Notes: generated by a model not told the origin, from the sequence alone. Numbered from the stretch's first letter, positions 33,418-46,748 are shown. The stretch: DNA of 64,000 nucleotides from Diphasiastrum complanatum (GCA_029204225.1 CM055104.1:55620538-55684537); one strand, 5' to 3'. Program-made: numbers and translations.

Positions 33418-33931
33418 TCACAAAACTTCACAAGTAATGCATGACATGTTAATAAAAAAAGACAATGTATTCAATGTATTCAATGTATACTTGGAATGCA
33501 GCCAATCACCATATGTGATTTGTAGGTCCCTTGAGGTGCTGGCATTATCAACGTGAAAATTTGAATAATGTGCCCGAAGTTGTCTGAGGATTACAAAATC
33601 CTTAGACATGACAGTAACACGCTTACCATGCATGGCTAAGACACAAGAATCCTCAAAAAATTGGGCCAGGTAATCCTCTGTAGCACCTTGTAGGGCCTGC
33701 ATGGCAGTAGCAATGAATCTCACATGCAACCCCTAGGGATAGTGTGACATTTCTAACAGATCGGCTCAAAGGAGCTTCAAGAATCAAAAGTTCAGTTGAT
33801 CTATTTATTTTCCTAATCTCACTCAGTCATACTTACTTTTGCCCATGATGATGGCCAGTACCAGAGAGAATACGGGTAGAGGAGGATTGGACAATGCTAC
33901 GCTGGTGAGCTATGGACTTGACACGAGCCAT
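33418..33931 (-). pseudogene. CENH3-like histone H3 variant, copy 2
   Basis: From ATG 33929-33931 (MARVKSIAHQRS) the frame runs through a short tail, two stops near 33833-33839, then LSEIRKINRSTELLILEAP and SRSVRNVT. A frameshift near 33730 follows. The second part then reads HVRFIATAMQALQGATEDYL, QFFEDSCVLAMHGKRVTVM and SKDFVILRQLRAHY, covering helices 2 and 3 of the H3 fold. The LSEIRK block and SVRNVT match copy 1 (LSEIRK, AVRNIT). The histone part ends about 33555. What follows (about 33490-33520) resembles an exon end of the 9612-12202 gene. Upstream (34148) a GCGCGCTTGAGTGCGATATG unit recalls the copy-1 promoter. H3 family is secure; CENH3 is likely; the copy is inactive. Confidence 0.7.
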
Positions 33932-34330
33932 CATTATTCACATGAAGCTTTCGAGGGTAGTAGGCAACAACAACAAAAAAACATACACAAAAAGTGTGCT
34001 TGAAAAGGATATCAGGAGGATGATATCAATTTCAAACGCAGAAGGTTAGACCAGAAAAAACTAAAGGAGGCATTGCGGTCGAGAGTGATATCAGATGATA
34101 TCAGAGTCGAGCACAATTGGACGTTTGTATGATGGTGAATGGCAAAGGGCGCGCTTGAGTGCGATATGTTAGCAGATTCCTATCAACTTACAGTCGACAA
34201 AACCTCTACTACTCTTCTTGAATTTCGATCGACTTGTAGTATAGTGATATGTGTCATGCTTGTCAATTCAACACATCTACGGCTTGATCTTGATCCTTGG
34301 CTAGCAACAAACTCGTTTCCCTAGCTTCGA
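33932..34330. other. upstream region of CENH3-like copy 2
   Basis: No gene is seen. It carries GATATCA repeats (34005-34110) and one GAGTGCGATATG unit (34156-34168) similar to the GTGCGATAT units upstream of CENH3-like copy 1. It may be the decayed promoter. It abuts copia sequence at about 34331. Confidence 0.35.
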
Positions 34331-35928
34331 ATGCTCTTCACTAGGATCTTGCATGAATTGGCTCAATATCTCAATACAATCTAGTCTTTTGATAGTTAGA
34401 TAGATGATTTAACCAACTATCTTCCTATAGAGAGTAATGTCCTCAAAGGATCTTTCATTACCTCTTATAGGTAGCTTTACATTTGACTTCATAGGTGTAT
34501 CACAAGATTTTGCATCTACCATATGAAATCTTTCTAGAATAGAATTAGCATACTTCTCTTTACAAATGAAGTATAATGAGAAGATCTAATCACTTCTATT
34601 CCTAAAATATAATGCAAATGACCAAGATCATGCACCTCAAACTCACTCTTGAGAGCACTCTTGATATCCTCCACTTCTTGGTTGTCTCCACCACTCAAGA
34701 TGATATCATCCACATAGATTAGCAAGATGGTAACATCATTTCCAAAAAACCTATAATAAAGTGAATGATCATACTCACTCATAATAAAATCTTGAGAGAG
34801 TAAAAAAGTGTTAAGCTTAGCACACCAGCTCCTTGGTGCTTGCTTAAGGCCATACAAACTCTTTTGTAGTAGACACACATGATTTGGCTTTGTAGATGAA
34901 ATGTAGCTCTCGGGCTGCTCCATGTACACACTTCCTCCTCATGATCACCATTCAAAAATGCATTTGTAATGTCCAATTTCCATAGATCCCATCCATAAAG
35001 AGTAGCAAGAGATATAATGACCCGAATACTCACCATCTTTGCCACGGGTGCAAAGGTTTCATCATAGTCAATGCCATATTCTTGAGCATATCCTTTTGCC
35101 ACCAACCTTGCCTTGTACTTGTTGATATATCCATCTTGGTTCATTTTCACCTTGAAGATCCATTTGCATTCAATAGCTTTGTTGTCCTTAGGTAACTCTA
35201 GCAATCTCCAAGTTCCATTCTTTATAAGAGCTTCATACTCAAGATCCATTGCTTGGATCCGCTCCTCTTTGTTCCTTGCTTCATCTACACATGTAGGTTC
35301 ATCAAAAGAGGTTAGGAAAGCAAAGTAATTTCTAGCAACTACTTGTTTACCCTTTTCATCATAAGTGAGCCTTGACGGCATTTGTCTTTCTCTTGATGTT
35401 CTCCTTGGCTTTGGACTTGATGAAGGTCCATCATCATCACCATCTAAAGTAGGATCCTTTACATCAACATCAAGAATGTTAGATCCATCCACATCACTAT
35501 CAATAGTACTTGAAGATACTTTTGGAATGTTTCTCTCATAAAAAATGACATCTCTACCAATAATCACCTTATTAGTAAAAGGAGTGTAAACCTTGTAGGC
35601 TTTACTCACCTCACTATATCCAACAAATATACTTTTCCTTGAAGATGGATCCTCCTTTGTCCAATCATCAAGAGTTATGTTGATATAGCATGGGCATCCA
35701 AAAGTTCTAAGAAAGTTGACACTCGGCCTCCTCTTGAATAGCATCTCAAAAGGTGTCCTTCCATCCAAAATAGCACTCGGCCACCTATTGCATAAGAAAT
35801 TGGCACACAACAAAGCTTGATCCCAAAATGGCTTATTAAGGTTAGCACTTAACTTCATGGATTTGGCACTTCCACATAAAATCCTTTTCTTCCTCTCGGC
35901 CACTTCATTTTGTTGTGGGGTCCTTGGG
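34331..35928 (-). pseudogene. copia-3 integrase end and reverse transcriptase
   Basis: Sense order starts at 35928 with TPQQNEVAERKKRIL (end of the integrase core with the catalytic Glu), then the integrase C-terminal region (FGCPCYINITLDD, SIFVGYSEVSKAYKVY), a linker with RRTSRERQMPSRLTYDEKGK, and RT (KWIFKVKMNQDGYINKYKAR, DYDETFAPVAKMVS, YVDDIILSGG, LHYILGIEV). A single frameshift lies near 34930, with more decay after 34560. The integrase start is cut off by the G1 LTR at 35929. It belongs to the same family as the scrap at 6345-6548. Confidence 0.93.
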
Positions 35929-36679
<751 letters not shown>

Positions 36680-36683
36680 ATTT

Positions 36684-36703
36684 TGGCACCGTTGCCGAGG
36701 AGC
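36684..36703 (+). other. G1 primer-binding site
   Basis: TGGCACCGTTGCCGAGGAGC lies four bases after the LTR end, close to the TGGCGCCGTTGCCGGGGA site. Confidence 0.9.
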
Positions 36704-37901
36704 TACACCAATTTTTCAGTTTGCAGCATGTTTGGTTGATGGTTAGCTTGCATTAGGCATCTTGTCATGGCATGAATAGTGTTAAAACTACATTGTAGGG
36801 TTAGTTTGGGATTGATTTTGCTAGATTTTGAGTGGATTTGCTTGTTTAAAATCTAATCTGATTATTAAATAGGGAAATCTATTCAGATCACTAATCTTAA
36901 GATCCATTTGGATCTGAGATATCAAAGAAAATAACAAAAATCGGTCAAATTTGTCAAATTTGGTCAAAAAGAGACAAAAAGCATCATCAGAGCCCAGAAA
37001 TTTTTACCCTCTTTCAGGAAACCTTCGCCGAGTTGCAGACACCTTTGATTTTATTTACAAAACCTTCAGTTTGAAGGGCGAAGATTAATTCCCAGCAGAT
37101 TTCCAGAAACATCAGAAAAACCACCAAAAAACACCAAAAATTATCAAAATCCTAAAAAATACAAAAAAAAAACCTTCGCCCAATTCATTATGCTTAGATG
37201 TGATTCAGATCTATCTACTGCCAGGTCGACAAAGAATAATACCAAAAATAGAAAGGTTTTCAGAAGATCAGTTGTAATATTGTCATATTTTTGTCAAAAA
37301 AGTCACTTTTTTGCAAAATTATCAGTATTACTCTTGATCATTTGCCAGAACCTTTGTCGAGTTTTCAAAACATTCTATTTATATAAAAATACTATTTTTG
37401 AGATCAGCGAAGATTTATCTTGATCAGATCACAAAAAATCTTGATTTTTACCCTCGTTAGATCACAAAAACTGTATTTTCTTGTGTCAGAAACCTTCGGC
37501 CGGTTGTCCATAGTTTTATCTGTGTCAGATCTTCCATCTGAGAAGTCGGCGAAGGTTATTTTCCAAGAAATTTCTAGAAAAGTGTTCAGAGAGTTTTTAT
37601 CCCAAAATAGCACTGTTGAACCTTCGCCGAGCCAACCTTCGCCTAGAGAACCTTCGCCAGTCCTATTTTTAGTTTCTGATTTTCTAGATCAAGTCTCTGT
37701 CAAAATTTGGATCATATCTGATATATTCTGAATTGGACTCTGAGAGATTTATCATTTTTGAGAAGTATTGATTGATCGAATTTTGGGTAGTTTTTCATCA
37801 TATAGAATCAGATTCTTGAAAAGTGGAATAGAGCTAGCAAATCTAATCAAAGATAGTTTTTGGAAAAATCTATATCCAATCACATGATCAATTTTATCTA
37901 A
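36704..37901 (+). repeat. G1 leader with repeated CCTTCGCCGA motifs
   Basis: This 1.2-kb region has no long open frame. ACCTTCGCCGAG-type units or their complement GGCGAAGGTT occur near 37022, 37074, 37173, 37350 (degraded), 37403, 37491, 37549, 37619, 37634 and 37649. The last three are 15 bases apart. The same units recur after integrase (43250-43580). Function unknown. Confidence 0.7.
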
Positions 37902-38866
37902 ATGGCTGCCCTTGGAGCTGCTCTTGGAGGTGCTCCACATGAGGTCAATCCAATTATTGTTAGAAGAGCACCCCGATTGGATCTACCCAAATATAATGGA
38001 TTAACAGATCCAGTTCGATTTCTTCAGATCTATGCTGAATCCTGTGAGGTCTATATTGAGATTTATCCTCAAGATAAACTTAAGCTGTTTCCTATGGTCT
38101 TAATAGGTGCAGCACAAGATTGGTACTTTAACCAAGATGAAACTGAGCGTACAGATTGGGAGGTTGTTAAACAAGCCCTTATCACACGGTTCAAACCGCG
38201 GAAGTTTATGGAAGACCCTTTCCTACTTTTAAGTAAAATTAAAATGGGAAAGCGGGAAATGGTTCAAGATTACATCGAAAGGATAAACGTCTTAGACATG
38301 AATGTGAGCTTGAGCTGATTAATGAAAATGCCATGATTATGTGGTTTCTGACAGGTCTACCTAAACAGATCAGACGTGAACTGAAACGCCATAATGAGTA
38401 CGCACTTTTGCAAAATGCGATGGACGATGCACTTCGGGAGGAGGATGAAGATTCAGATGATGAGCCGAATGTCAATATGTTGTCTTATACAGCAGGGCAG
38501 ACTACTACGACATCCACCACTATTGCATCAACGAATGCCAATGCTACTGTAGAAATGATGCTCAATGAGTTCGAGAAACTTGGGAAGACCCAACAGAAAC
38601 AGATGGAAAAGTTGTAGTTGCAATTTGATGAGAAGATCAAAGCATTGAAAAATTTCCACGGAGAAGTGACAAGGAACCTGAGAAATTTGCAAAGACTTTT
38701 CCTACCAGGGAAAATGTCTGGTGTTCTATTTGTACATGAAATCACACAGTGAACGAGTGTCCTCAATTGAAAAAATGAATGGAAATCAATGTTTGCCATC
38801 TGTGTAATTCACCTGACCATGAGACTGCCTTTTTCAACTTCAACCCTCGGATGATTCAGCAACGGT
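37902..38866 (+). pseudogene. G1 gag
   Basis: From ATG 37902 a frame of 138 codons carries the Retrotrans_gag domain (PKYNGLTDPVRFLQIYAESC, AQDWYFNQDE, RFKPRKFMEDPFLLLSKIK). A frameshift near 38315 leads to the second half (FLTGLPKQIRRELKRHNEYA, then acidic). A stop at 38615 (TAG) and others follow. A damaged first cysteine knuckle CHLCNSPDHETAFF sits at 38793-38834. Gag packages element RNA. Confidence 0.9.
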
Positions 38867-40312
38867 ATGTCCAGATGGGATATCGAGATCCACAGTATGG
38901 AGGCAATCCAGCAGCAAGACTACGACAATCTACTCTTGGATACCCTGGAGCATCTAACTTTGTCTGCCCCACCAAAGCACTCCGCTCCTCCTGCCAGTTT
39001 GATGGAACCAGAACCTTACGGAAGTGCTGAGCAATGGAGCTATGGTAATGATCAGGAAGGTGGATCTTCAGAACAGTATGCCATTTATGCTGCCGCTCAA
39101 CAACAAGCCTCGAGAAATTGGGCCAGAGCACCACTTGGATGTTTTGCATGTGGAGAAAATCACAGAGTTGCAGAATGTCCAAATAAAGAAAAATTTGTAC
39201 CATTCTGTCGTGACTGTGGATATGGGCATTGCTATAAAGACTGTCCAGCAAGACCGAAGCCACCACCAACTATAGCACCTGTAAATTTGATAACAATCAA
39301 GCAAGGATTGGTAGTTCATAATAAACCAAGTGCACCCTTGATGGTAGTCACTAGAGCACAAAAACAAAAAAAACCAGTAGTGGATTCATTACCTGTTGAT
39401 TCTATACCATTGAACGATACACCAACAGCATTGAAAGTTTATCCAAATCTTAATGCAGAAAGACGAAGATATCAGGATATGAGACAATGGATTAAGCATC
39501 TGCAAGAAGAAGAGGAACTTGAAGCTGCTAAAGTAATAGCTGAAGTTCGGTCTTCACCATTGCAGCCTCCAAGAAATTTACGTACGGATATGAATGATCA
39601 ATTACATCATTACAAAGAACCCTTCAAGATGACAGAACCGGAAGCACTGCATACAAAATTACTCATGAATATTTTGTCTAGCAAGATTAATATTTCATTG
39701 GGAGAGCTCCTAAAGTTGGTGCCAAAAGCAAAAGAAGTTTTAGCGCAAAAGTTAGCTCAAGAAGAATCAGAAGACCATCAGGAGCCACTTTTTTGTGCTG
39801 GATTTGAAGAATCTAACGATGTACTACATGTTGGAGCAGCTTGGGAAAGTGAACAAAAAAAAATCACTCTGCCAATACAACATAGACAATTTTCTAAAGA
39901 AGCAGCTGTGATAGACGGCGGTTCAGGAGTTAAGTTGATTTCTCCAAAGCTATGTACAAAATGGGGCCTTACAAAGATTAAGCCTGCTACTTTTGCTATT
40001 AAACTAGCTGATCAAACGACGGTTCGTCCACGAAGAATGGTGGAAGATGTACCTGTCAGGATTGCAGGAGTACAGTTTGTCATTACTTTAGTCGTGATGG
40101 ACTTACCAGAAGCACCAAATGTCTACCGAGTTCTCTTAGGACGTCCATGGTTACGAGTTGCGCAAGTAATTCATAACTGGGGTACCGGCAAAATCACTTT
40201 TGAAAATCGTGAACGTGCAGTTAAAATTGATCCTACGACTTGGACTATCAAGCCAGTGGTTCAAAAGTGGATGACAATTCATCAACAACGGATCACACTT
40301 GTGATCGACTAG
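38867..40312 (+). pseudogene. G1 zinc knuckles and retropepsin
   Basis: A single open frame of 481 codons is the longest intact frame in the window. It has CFACGENHRVAEC and CRDCGYGHCYKDC knuckles (residues about 92-130), a charged linker with RRYQDMRQWIKHLQ, and the aspartic protease with AAVIDGGSGVKLI (about residue 350) and VYRVLLGRPWLR (about 420). The start codon shown is only the first in-frame GTG/ATG; the true protein enters from gag. The protease would mature Gag-Pol. Homologous to 26520-27180 and 20140-20490 in G2-A. Confidence 0.9.
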
Positions 40313-42159
40313 AGAAAAAATTGGGAGTTCACTACGATTCTCAAACGGATACTGTCAATTGGAACAAAGCTCTTGCAACAATTGATTGTACAGCAGGATA
40401 TATGTGTCAACAAGATATTCAATCAGAGATGAGCGAGATTTCCTTGTTAGATCAAACTTTGGATACGCCAATCACGTTTTCACTAAATGTGCTGAATGTA
40501 GTCTGGATATCAACGGAACCTATACCAAATCCAATTGAGGATGATCTCAATGAGCCATGCCTTAACTTATGATGGCAATGCAAAACTTACGGATGAACAG
40601 ATTCTACATCATATGGATCCGACCAGATTTGGAGTGCATAATATTCTTGATGAACCAACAATCAAATTGCCCAAAGCAGTTATATTGAAGGGAGACAAGA
40701 TGACAGGTTCGATGACGAAGAAACAAGCAAAGCAACATTATAATACGGTCCTGAAATGGGAAAATCCCCCTCAAAAGATTGATTCAAAGGAAGTGCCACC
40801 TCTATTGGATAAAGGCAAAGGAAAAGTCAAGAATGATTCTTCAAGTTAGATCTCTAGCAAGACATCATCGTCTAGGAAGTCCTCACCCGAGAAGAAAGAT
40901 TTATCATCCCGAAAGTCATCACCTCCACGCTCAATTCCTGCTAAGAAGACTAAATGAAGATCCAAGACAAGTCCTTTCGAAAAGAACAAGCAAATGTAGT
41001 CCAGCATGATATGCCAGAGCATTTTAAACGTTATACATTGGATGATGTGGTTATCATGTTACCTAAAGCACATCGTGAACCTGAAGAACACATGCCGAAA
41101 TCTAAAGAGGTTTACGATGGCCCAGCTAGGACGCAGCCAATGAATCTTGCAAAACTAGGAGTACCAGAAAATATTGTACAAGTGGGATCACAACTTACTC
41201 CTGAACAGTATCAAGCACTCCGGTTGCTACTTATTAAGTATCAAGATTGTTTTGCATGGACTTATCAAGATTTGAAGGGTATTCCGACATCAGTCATTGA
41301 ACATACCATACCTATGCTTACAAAGAGTGGGGCACCTATCTTACAAAGTAATGTCGTTTGGACTCTATAATGTACCAAGTTCATTCCAAAGAGTAATGCA
41401 ATTTGCCTTTAGAAATTTTTTGAAATTTACTTGGATGACTTGGGAGTTCATAGTACAGATACAGACCACCTGGATCGATTGGAGAAAGTCTTTGAAAGAT
41501 GCCACAAATATCAGATTTCTCTAAATCCAAAAAAATGCCAGATATGGGTTTCTCACGGAGTGGTGCTTGGACATGTGATATCAAGACATGGTATTGCCAC
41601 CGATTATTCTAAGATCAAAGTTATTGTGGAATTGCCACCGCCAGCAACAATTCGAGGAGTTTATGTGTTTATGGGTCATGCAAACTACTATCAAATTTTT
41701 ATTATCTTCTTTGCGGATTTAGCGCGACCTATATACAAATTAACTATTGTTTCTATTTGGATAGTAGAGGCGTTAGAAGCCTTTGAAAAGTTAAAAAAAA
41801 CATTATCTTCAGCACCAATACTGCGTTCTCCAGATTGGACATTAGAGTTTCATGTTCATACGGACGCCTCAAAATACGCCATTGGATCAGTTTTGACGCA
41901 GCCAGGTGACTATAAGAAGGATTATCCTATACGATTTGCAAGCAAACAGCTTACAGATTCAGAGAAGAATTATTCAACAACAGAACGTGAAGCGCTAGCC
42001 ATGATTTTTTCTGTTCAAAAATTTCATCACTATCTCATGGAAACGCACTTTGTATTTTATACGGATCATCAACTGTTACTTTACTTGGTAAATAAGACGT
42101 GTAATACTGGACGTATTGCAAGATGGTTATTATTATTGACTGAATTTGACTTTTGAATA
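40313..42159 (+). pseudogene. G1 reverse transcriptase and RNase H, RT deleted in part
   Basis: A linker (LTYDGNAKLTDEQILHHMD) is followed by the RT start (LGVPENIVQVGSQLTPEQY, CFAWTYQDLKGIP). At about 41340 the sequence jumps to YKVMSFGLYNVPSSFQRVMQ; the fingers and first palm Asp (IPKKNGKMR to QHKTTF in G2-A) are deleted. After a frameshift the YLDD box (41426-41437) and thumb follow, then RNase H with HTDASKYAIGSVL, TTEREALAMIFSV and FYTDHQLLLYLVNK. It ends in a TGA (42154) where G2-A has Trp. Confidence 0.9.
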
Positions 42160-43031
42160 GTGGTCAAAAAGAGGAAGCAACATTATCTAGCCGATCACGT
42201 TTCACGAATTGAATCCGCACCAGTTAATACTGAAGTGGATGATGAACTGCCAGATGCTGCATTGTTCTATGTTGAAACAGTACCTGAGTGGGCAGCAGAT
42301 GTTGTTGAGTACCTAATGCTAGGACAACCGAATGACTCTTTGACAAAAGTACAAAAAAAACAATTGATTCATAAGGCTCAACCTTATCAATTAATTGTAG
42401 GACAATTGTATCGTCGTGGATCAAATAATATTTTACGAAGATGTGTTTTACCGCATGAAGTACCAGATCTAATCATGTTTTCACATGATGGCATGGGTGG
42501 AGGACACTTCTCTACATATATTACTATTCGCAAACTTTTGCAATCCGGTTGTTGGTGGCCTACGTTTCATAAGGACACAAAAAATTTTATTCAGACATGT
42601 GATGTCTGCCAGCGAGCACGACGGCCTACTCGACAGAATTATGAACCCTTACATCCAGTTTTATCGCAAGCACCATTTGAAAAATGGGGACTGGATTATG
42701 TTGTCGTCACGATGCGTTGCACAAATTATGTGAAACTCGATTGATGGCAGTTCATGCCTTAGCAGCAGAGAAAGCCCGCCACAAGGCATGGCACGATCGA
42801 TGATTCCACAAGAAAGATTTGGAAGCAGGAGATCTTGCATTGATGTACAAAACCAAGCTGATCAAGGGTAAGTTGAAGTTTACTAGGGAAGGCCCATATA
42901 AAGCGAAGGAAATCCTGAATTATGGCGCAGTAATTCTTGAGCACTTGGATAAAAAACGATTTGATACTCCGATAAATGGCAGTCGATTACGCAAGTTTCA
43001 GCAGCCTACTCCGCTAGTTCAGCAAGCCTGA
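42160..43031 (+). pseudogene. G1 integrase, core deleted
   Basis: The HHCC finger is intact (HDGMGGGHFSTYITIRKLLQ ... CDVCQRARRPTRQ). The core starts KWGLDYV and then breaks at about 42705. The catalytic D,D-35-E domain is missing. The C-terminal region follows: VHALAAEKARHKAWHDR, a TGA (42801), then DLALMYKTKLIKGKLKF and a last block ending in LVQQA (stop 43029-43031). There is no room for the ~100-residue core, so this integrase is dead. Confidence 0.9.
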
Positions 43032-43821
43032 TCTCAATATATTTTTTCATTTTATTTGTTTATTTTTTGTTTTCAGTATTTAATTTGCTGACTTTTTTCT
43101 GGAAAAAGACAGCTGAAAAAAAAAAATAAGGAAAGACTGATGAGCAAAAGTCAGGAAGTCATCAGCACAAGGAAACGGAAGTACAATATTTTTATGGAAA
43201 ATGATTTAGAAAACCATTGTTTTGGGCCAATTTGGCCAGTATAGTATCAGAAACCTTCGTTGAGCTCTCAGACTATACATCCACCCTTGATTTATCTAAA
43301 TTGAGGTGGGCGAAGGTTTCTGACAAGAGAAAATTTAATTTTTGAGACAGGCGAATGTTCAGTGATATGCCATTTTGGAAACCTTTGTCGAGCATTATAA
43401 TGTCATTATGAACCTTCGTCGACTTGCTAGATGATCTTAAAATGTCAAAATTAGGTTGCCCATAGGTTCAGATTGTGGAAAAAAACATTTATGACAGTAC
43501 CTGGACGAAGGTTCATCCTTTGCCAGCTCTAGAAAACGTTTGCCTGATAAGATCAAATCCCTAGAAACCTTCGTCGAGATTTTTATAGCCTATTTTTATA
43601 GTACTGTACATGCCTGCAAATTTTTGTTCAGAACTGATCAACCCAACTACTATTCAGTGTAATGGACCCACCAAATTCACCTATAAGTTGGTTGAATTTG
43701 ATTCATTCCTCACTTATGCTAGCGAAGCTCTTGCGAATTTTTCTTGCAACCAAAGCCTTCCAAATTTTCTGCATTGCCTTCTGATACACTCTCATGCAGT
43801 TATAATTTCTTTCTGATTATC
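43032..43821 (+). repeat. G1 post-integrase spacer with CCTTCGTCGA motifs
   Basis: No long frame is seen. Motif units ACCTTCGTTGAG (43253), GGGCGAAGGTTTC (43309), CCTTTGTCGAG (43382), ACCTTCGTCGAC (43412), GACGAAGGTTC (43503) and ACCTTCGTCGAG (43567) match those of the G1 leader. At 43776-43800 a pyrimidine-rich stretch ending in CATGCAG resembles a splice acceptor 21 bases before the extra ORF ATG. Confidence 0.6.
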
Positions 43822-46748
43822 ATGTCTTCTACTGATACTTCCCAATCTCTGCGCTATACTATCCATCGTGATGTCCCATTTGCAATGGACATCATGATTC
43901 TTCCTAGCACAAGCATGGTCACTCAGTGGATGACCCTTGTGGAGCCTCTACTTACTGCAATGGGTATTCATGAGAGAGTCTTTTCGGGACGCATCAATAT
44001 GGATTTCATCACTCTTGCCTTCAGTACGTGGAAGGAAGAGAAATCCAAGTTTTACATCACCTTCCAAGGAGCCACACACAAGGTACGCATCACTGAGGCC
44101 GCACTTGCAGCTATAGAAATCTCATCTGGTACGCACGCCTCACCCAATCACAAGCACGCCAAACAGGCCATCAAGCCGTACATTGACCTCACCAACGATC
44201 TGCATTGGACTAATGATGACTACCTTCTGGAAGCCATCACTAAGTCTTCCATCCACGCCGCTGCCCAATAATTGAATCATTTTCTAATGGTTGGCAACCT
44301 CAAGAAAGACTGCATCACATCTCAAATCCTTCACAGGATAGTGGAGTCCCACATAAAGTTGGCCAAAGCCCCTCTTGAACCATATAACTGGTTCAAGACT
44401 GTTCTGGTGAGTTCAAGCGAGCTATTAAGGCCAATGCAAACCAGCAGTTCGCCGCTGGCTCTCTATTGTCCCTCTTAGCCGCTTCTCACTTAGAAAACAA
44501 AATCCATGGCTTCCACCTAGATTCTGTGCTTTCAGTTTACGAAGAAGCACCGGTCGAGTCATCTCACCAGGCCTCAAGTTCTCATAGTCGTCGTCGTCCA
44601 CGAAGCGAGATCATAATTCCTGACTCGCCTTTCGCGTCACGACGTCGTACTAGACATACCTCGTCAGCTGCGCCCCCTGCTGCTGTTCGCACTGAACTTC
44701 CCATTCCCCTCGTCTCTGATGCTTCTCTTGCCTCTGCTTCCATACAAGAACAGTCTATGACCATTGGGCCTACCATTCCCATCACAGCTGCCCAGACTGC
44801 CTCACCCCTGCGCACCGAAGCAACCTCGCCCAACACATAGTTTTTCATGGATATGTTCGATGATTCCGATCCCCTTGGGGCCACCAAAATCTTTGAAATG
44901 CCCCAGAGCCCAGCACCCTTTGAGCTCCAATCCCCTGAAAGAGGATTTGGGCATATCCATGAAGCTACTGTTGGTGTCGAAGATGCCAGTCAGCAACCAC
45001 CCACACAGGGTAGCCCAGCCACACTTTGGGTCGACACAGCTGTCAAGTCACCGAAGCAGGTCGACGCCACAGTGCCTGAAGGGTTTGAAGACGAGGATAT
45101 TTTTGAAGAAGAAGAGACTTTGGCACCTATTCCACGCCTACCACGGACAGTACCATCAGGGTCTCCTGCTGCTGCCACCTCCATGACTGTCGATTCTGGT
45201 GATGCTCTGGGGTTAGTTTCAAGCCTTGGGCAAGTGATCCAGTCTATGTTGGATAAGAAGAAGGAAATGGAGCAGTGGATCTCTGATTTAAGATCCGAAA
45301 ACACTCTGATCAGCCAAAAAATTGTCCAGCTGGATCGAGAGGTGAAGATAGCCAAGCAATATGAAGAAAAGACTGAAAGCGAAAAGACATTGGCCTAGCA
45401 ACAAGCTGATTGCTTGGAAACCTACATCAGCTCCCTGCAAAATGCCCTAACAACCGCACATGATCAGGTAAATAAGGTAGTGCAAGATGCCAAGGAACAG
45501 GTGCAGCTGCTGAAGGGGCACTTACAAATGGCCAAACAAGATCGCACATGGCTTCAAGGTGAATTGGATGCGACCACCCTTGAGCATGATGCATATCTGC
45601 AAACACAAATACCCGATCATCCGGTCACACCGACGAAGATTGCATATCTGTTCAAGAAAGTGGAAACATACAAAGTGGCCCTTCAGGGATTCCAAGGCCG
45701 CTTTGATAGGTTCAAAGGAGCATCTTCAACAGAGTTGGCAAAGGCAAAAGAGACCATCAACGCCTATGAAAAAGTCGCCGCTCAAGTGTTGTAAGCCGGA
45801 CCACAAATCCCTGTCCCAATCATGCCGAAATTCTCCCCTTCACGCCAAGAAGTTGTATAGATGGATACAGGGGTTGATTCGAACATGGACCAGGAGAGAG
45901 CTCTAGATCTAGCAGATCAACCGCCAACTATACTGGCAATACAAACGGGTCCATCCTCATCAAGGACAAGCCATTTATTCAATAGGCTCATCATCGTCGA
46001 GGACCAGATCCATACCTTCTTAAAGCAGCATCCACATGAGTCCTCACGTGGTAGATGGGTTCTCAAATTTAAGACCTCTGAGATTGAGGCCGGCAAAGAA
46101 TTGGTCAAAATTCCTGCACTGGGAGAGCAGCTGGCATGGAGAATCAAGATTTTTGAGAAAACTCCGAAATCAATTAGAAGTTACGTCGCCAGCCCTCGCC
46201 AGTTGCGGGTAGATCCTTATTACGTGCCAATGCCACGAAGACAAAAATGGAGAGATTTGGGATTGGCTATGGATAAAATCACCATCCATACACCCAATTG
46301 GCCAATCATCCACTAGCCTTACAACTAGAATATTTCAGTGGATTTTCACCGGGCCTTACAGGCATATCAGAGAGAGTATGTCCACTCTCCGGATCCACCG
46401 TTGCGACAATCGGCAATGTTTGCAAAAGATCTAACTCTGTTGGCGTCAGTGGCAACCAAATGGGACGATTGCCTTCCTACCCTGGCATTTGATCCAAATA
46501 AGCCGATGGCCTCAGAGCAAATCAAAGATCAGTTGCCAATTGCTCGACTGTATTTTTGTGCGGCTATGATGGGAAGCTCTTGGAAATCCCGCCTCACCTC
46601 ATGGACAACTTCCAAGTGGATTGCCGAAGCCCACCGTTGTTTCCTGGCACATAATTTGGATTTCAATACTGCACGTCTTGACTTTATGGAGAAGGTGCAG
46701 TATCATTTAATTAAGATTCAGCGCGAAGCCAATAAAAGTTCCCAATAA
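43822..46748 (+). pseudogene. G1 extra ORF in env position
   Basis: The ATG at 43822 opens a globular N-terminal domain (FITLAFSTWKEEKSKFYITF, YLLEAITKSSIHAAAQ) with a TAA at 44269 and a frameshift near 44400. A Ser/Pro/Arg-rich linker follows. From 44847 a single frame of 634 codons runs to 46748 with four TAG (45396, 45858, 46314, 46326) and one TAA (45792) but no frameshift: a coiled coil (about 45200-45770), then the conserved C-terminal domain (SPRQLRVDPYYVPMP, MDKITIHTPNWP, TKWDDCLPTLAFD). The same domains appear at 13527-15575 and 58875-59500. No transmembrane helix is evident, so it is not a clear envelope protein. Function unknown. Confidence 0.75.

Noticed and set aside
43822-46748. 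Extra ORF as a true viral envelope gene
   Set aside because: No signal peptide, membrane anchor or glycoprotein features are visible; only its position recalls env.
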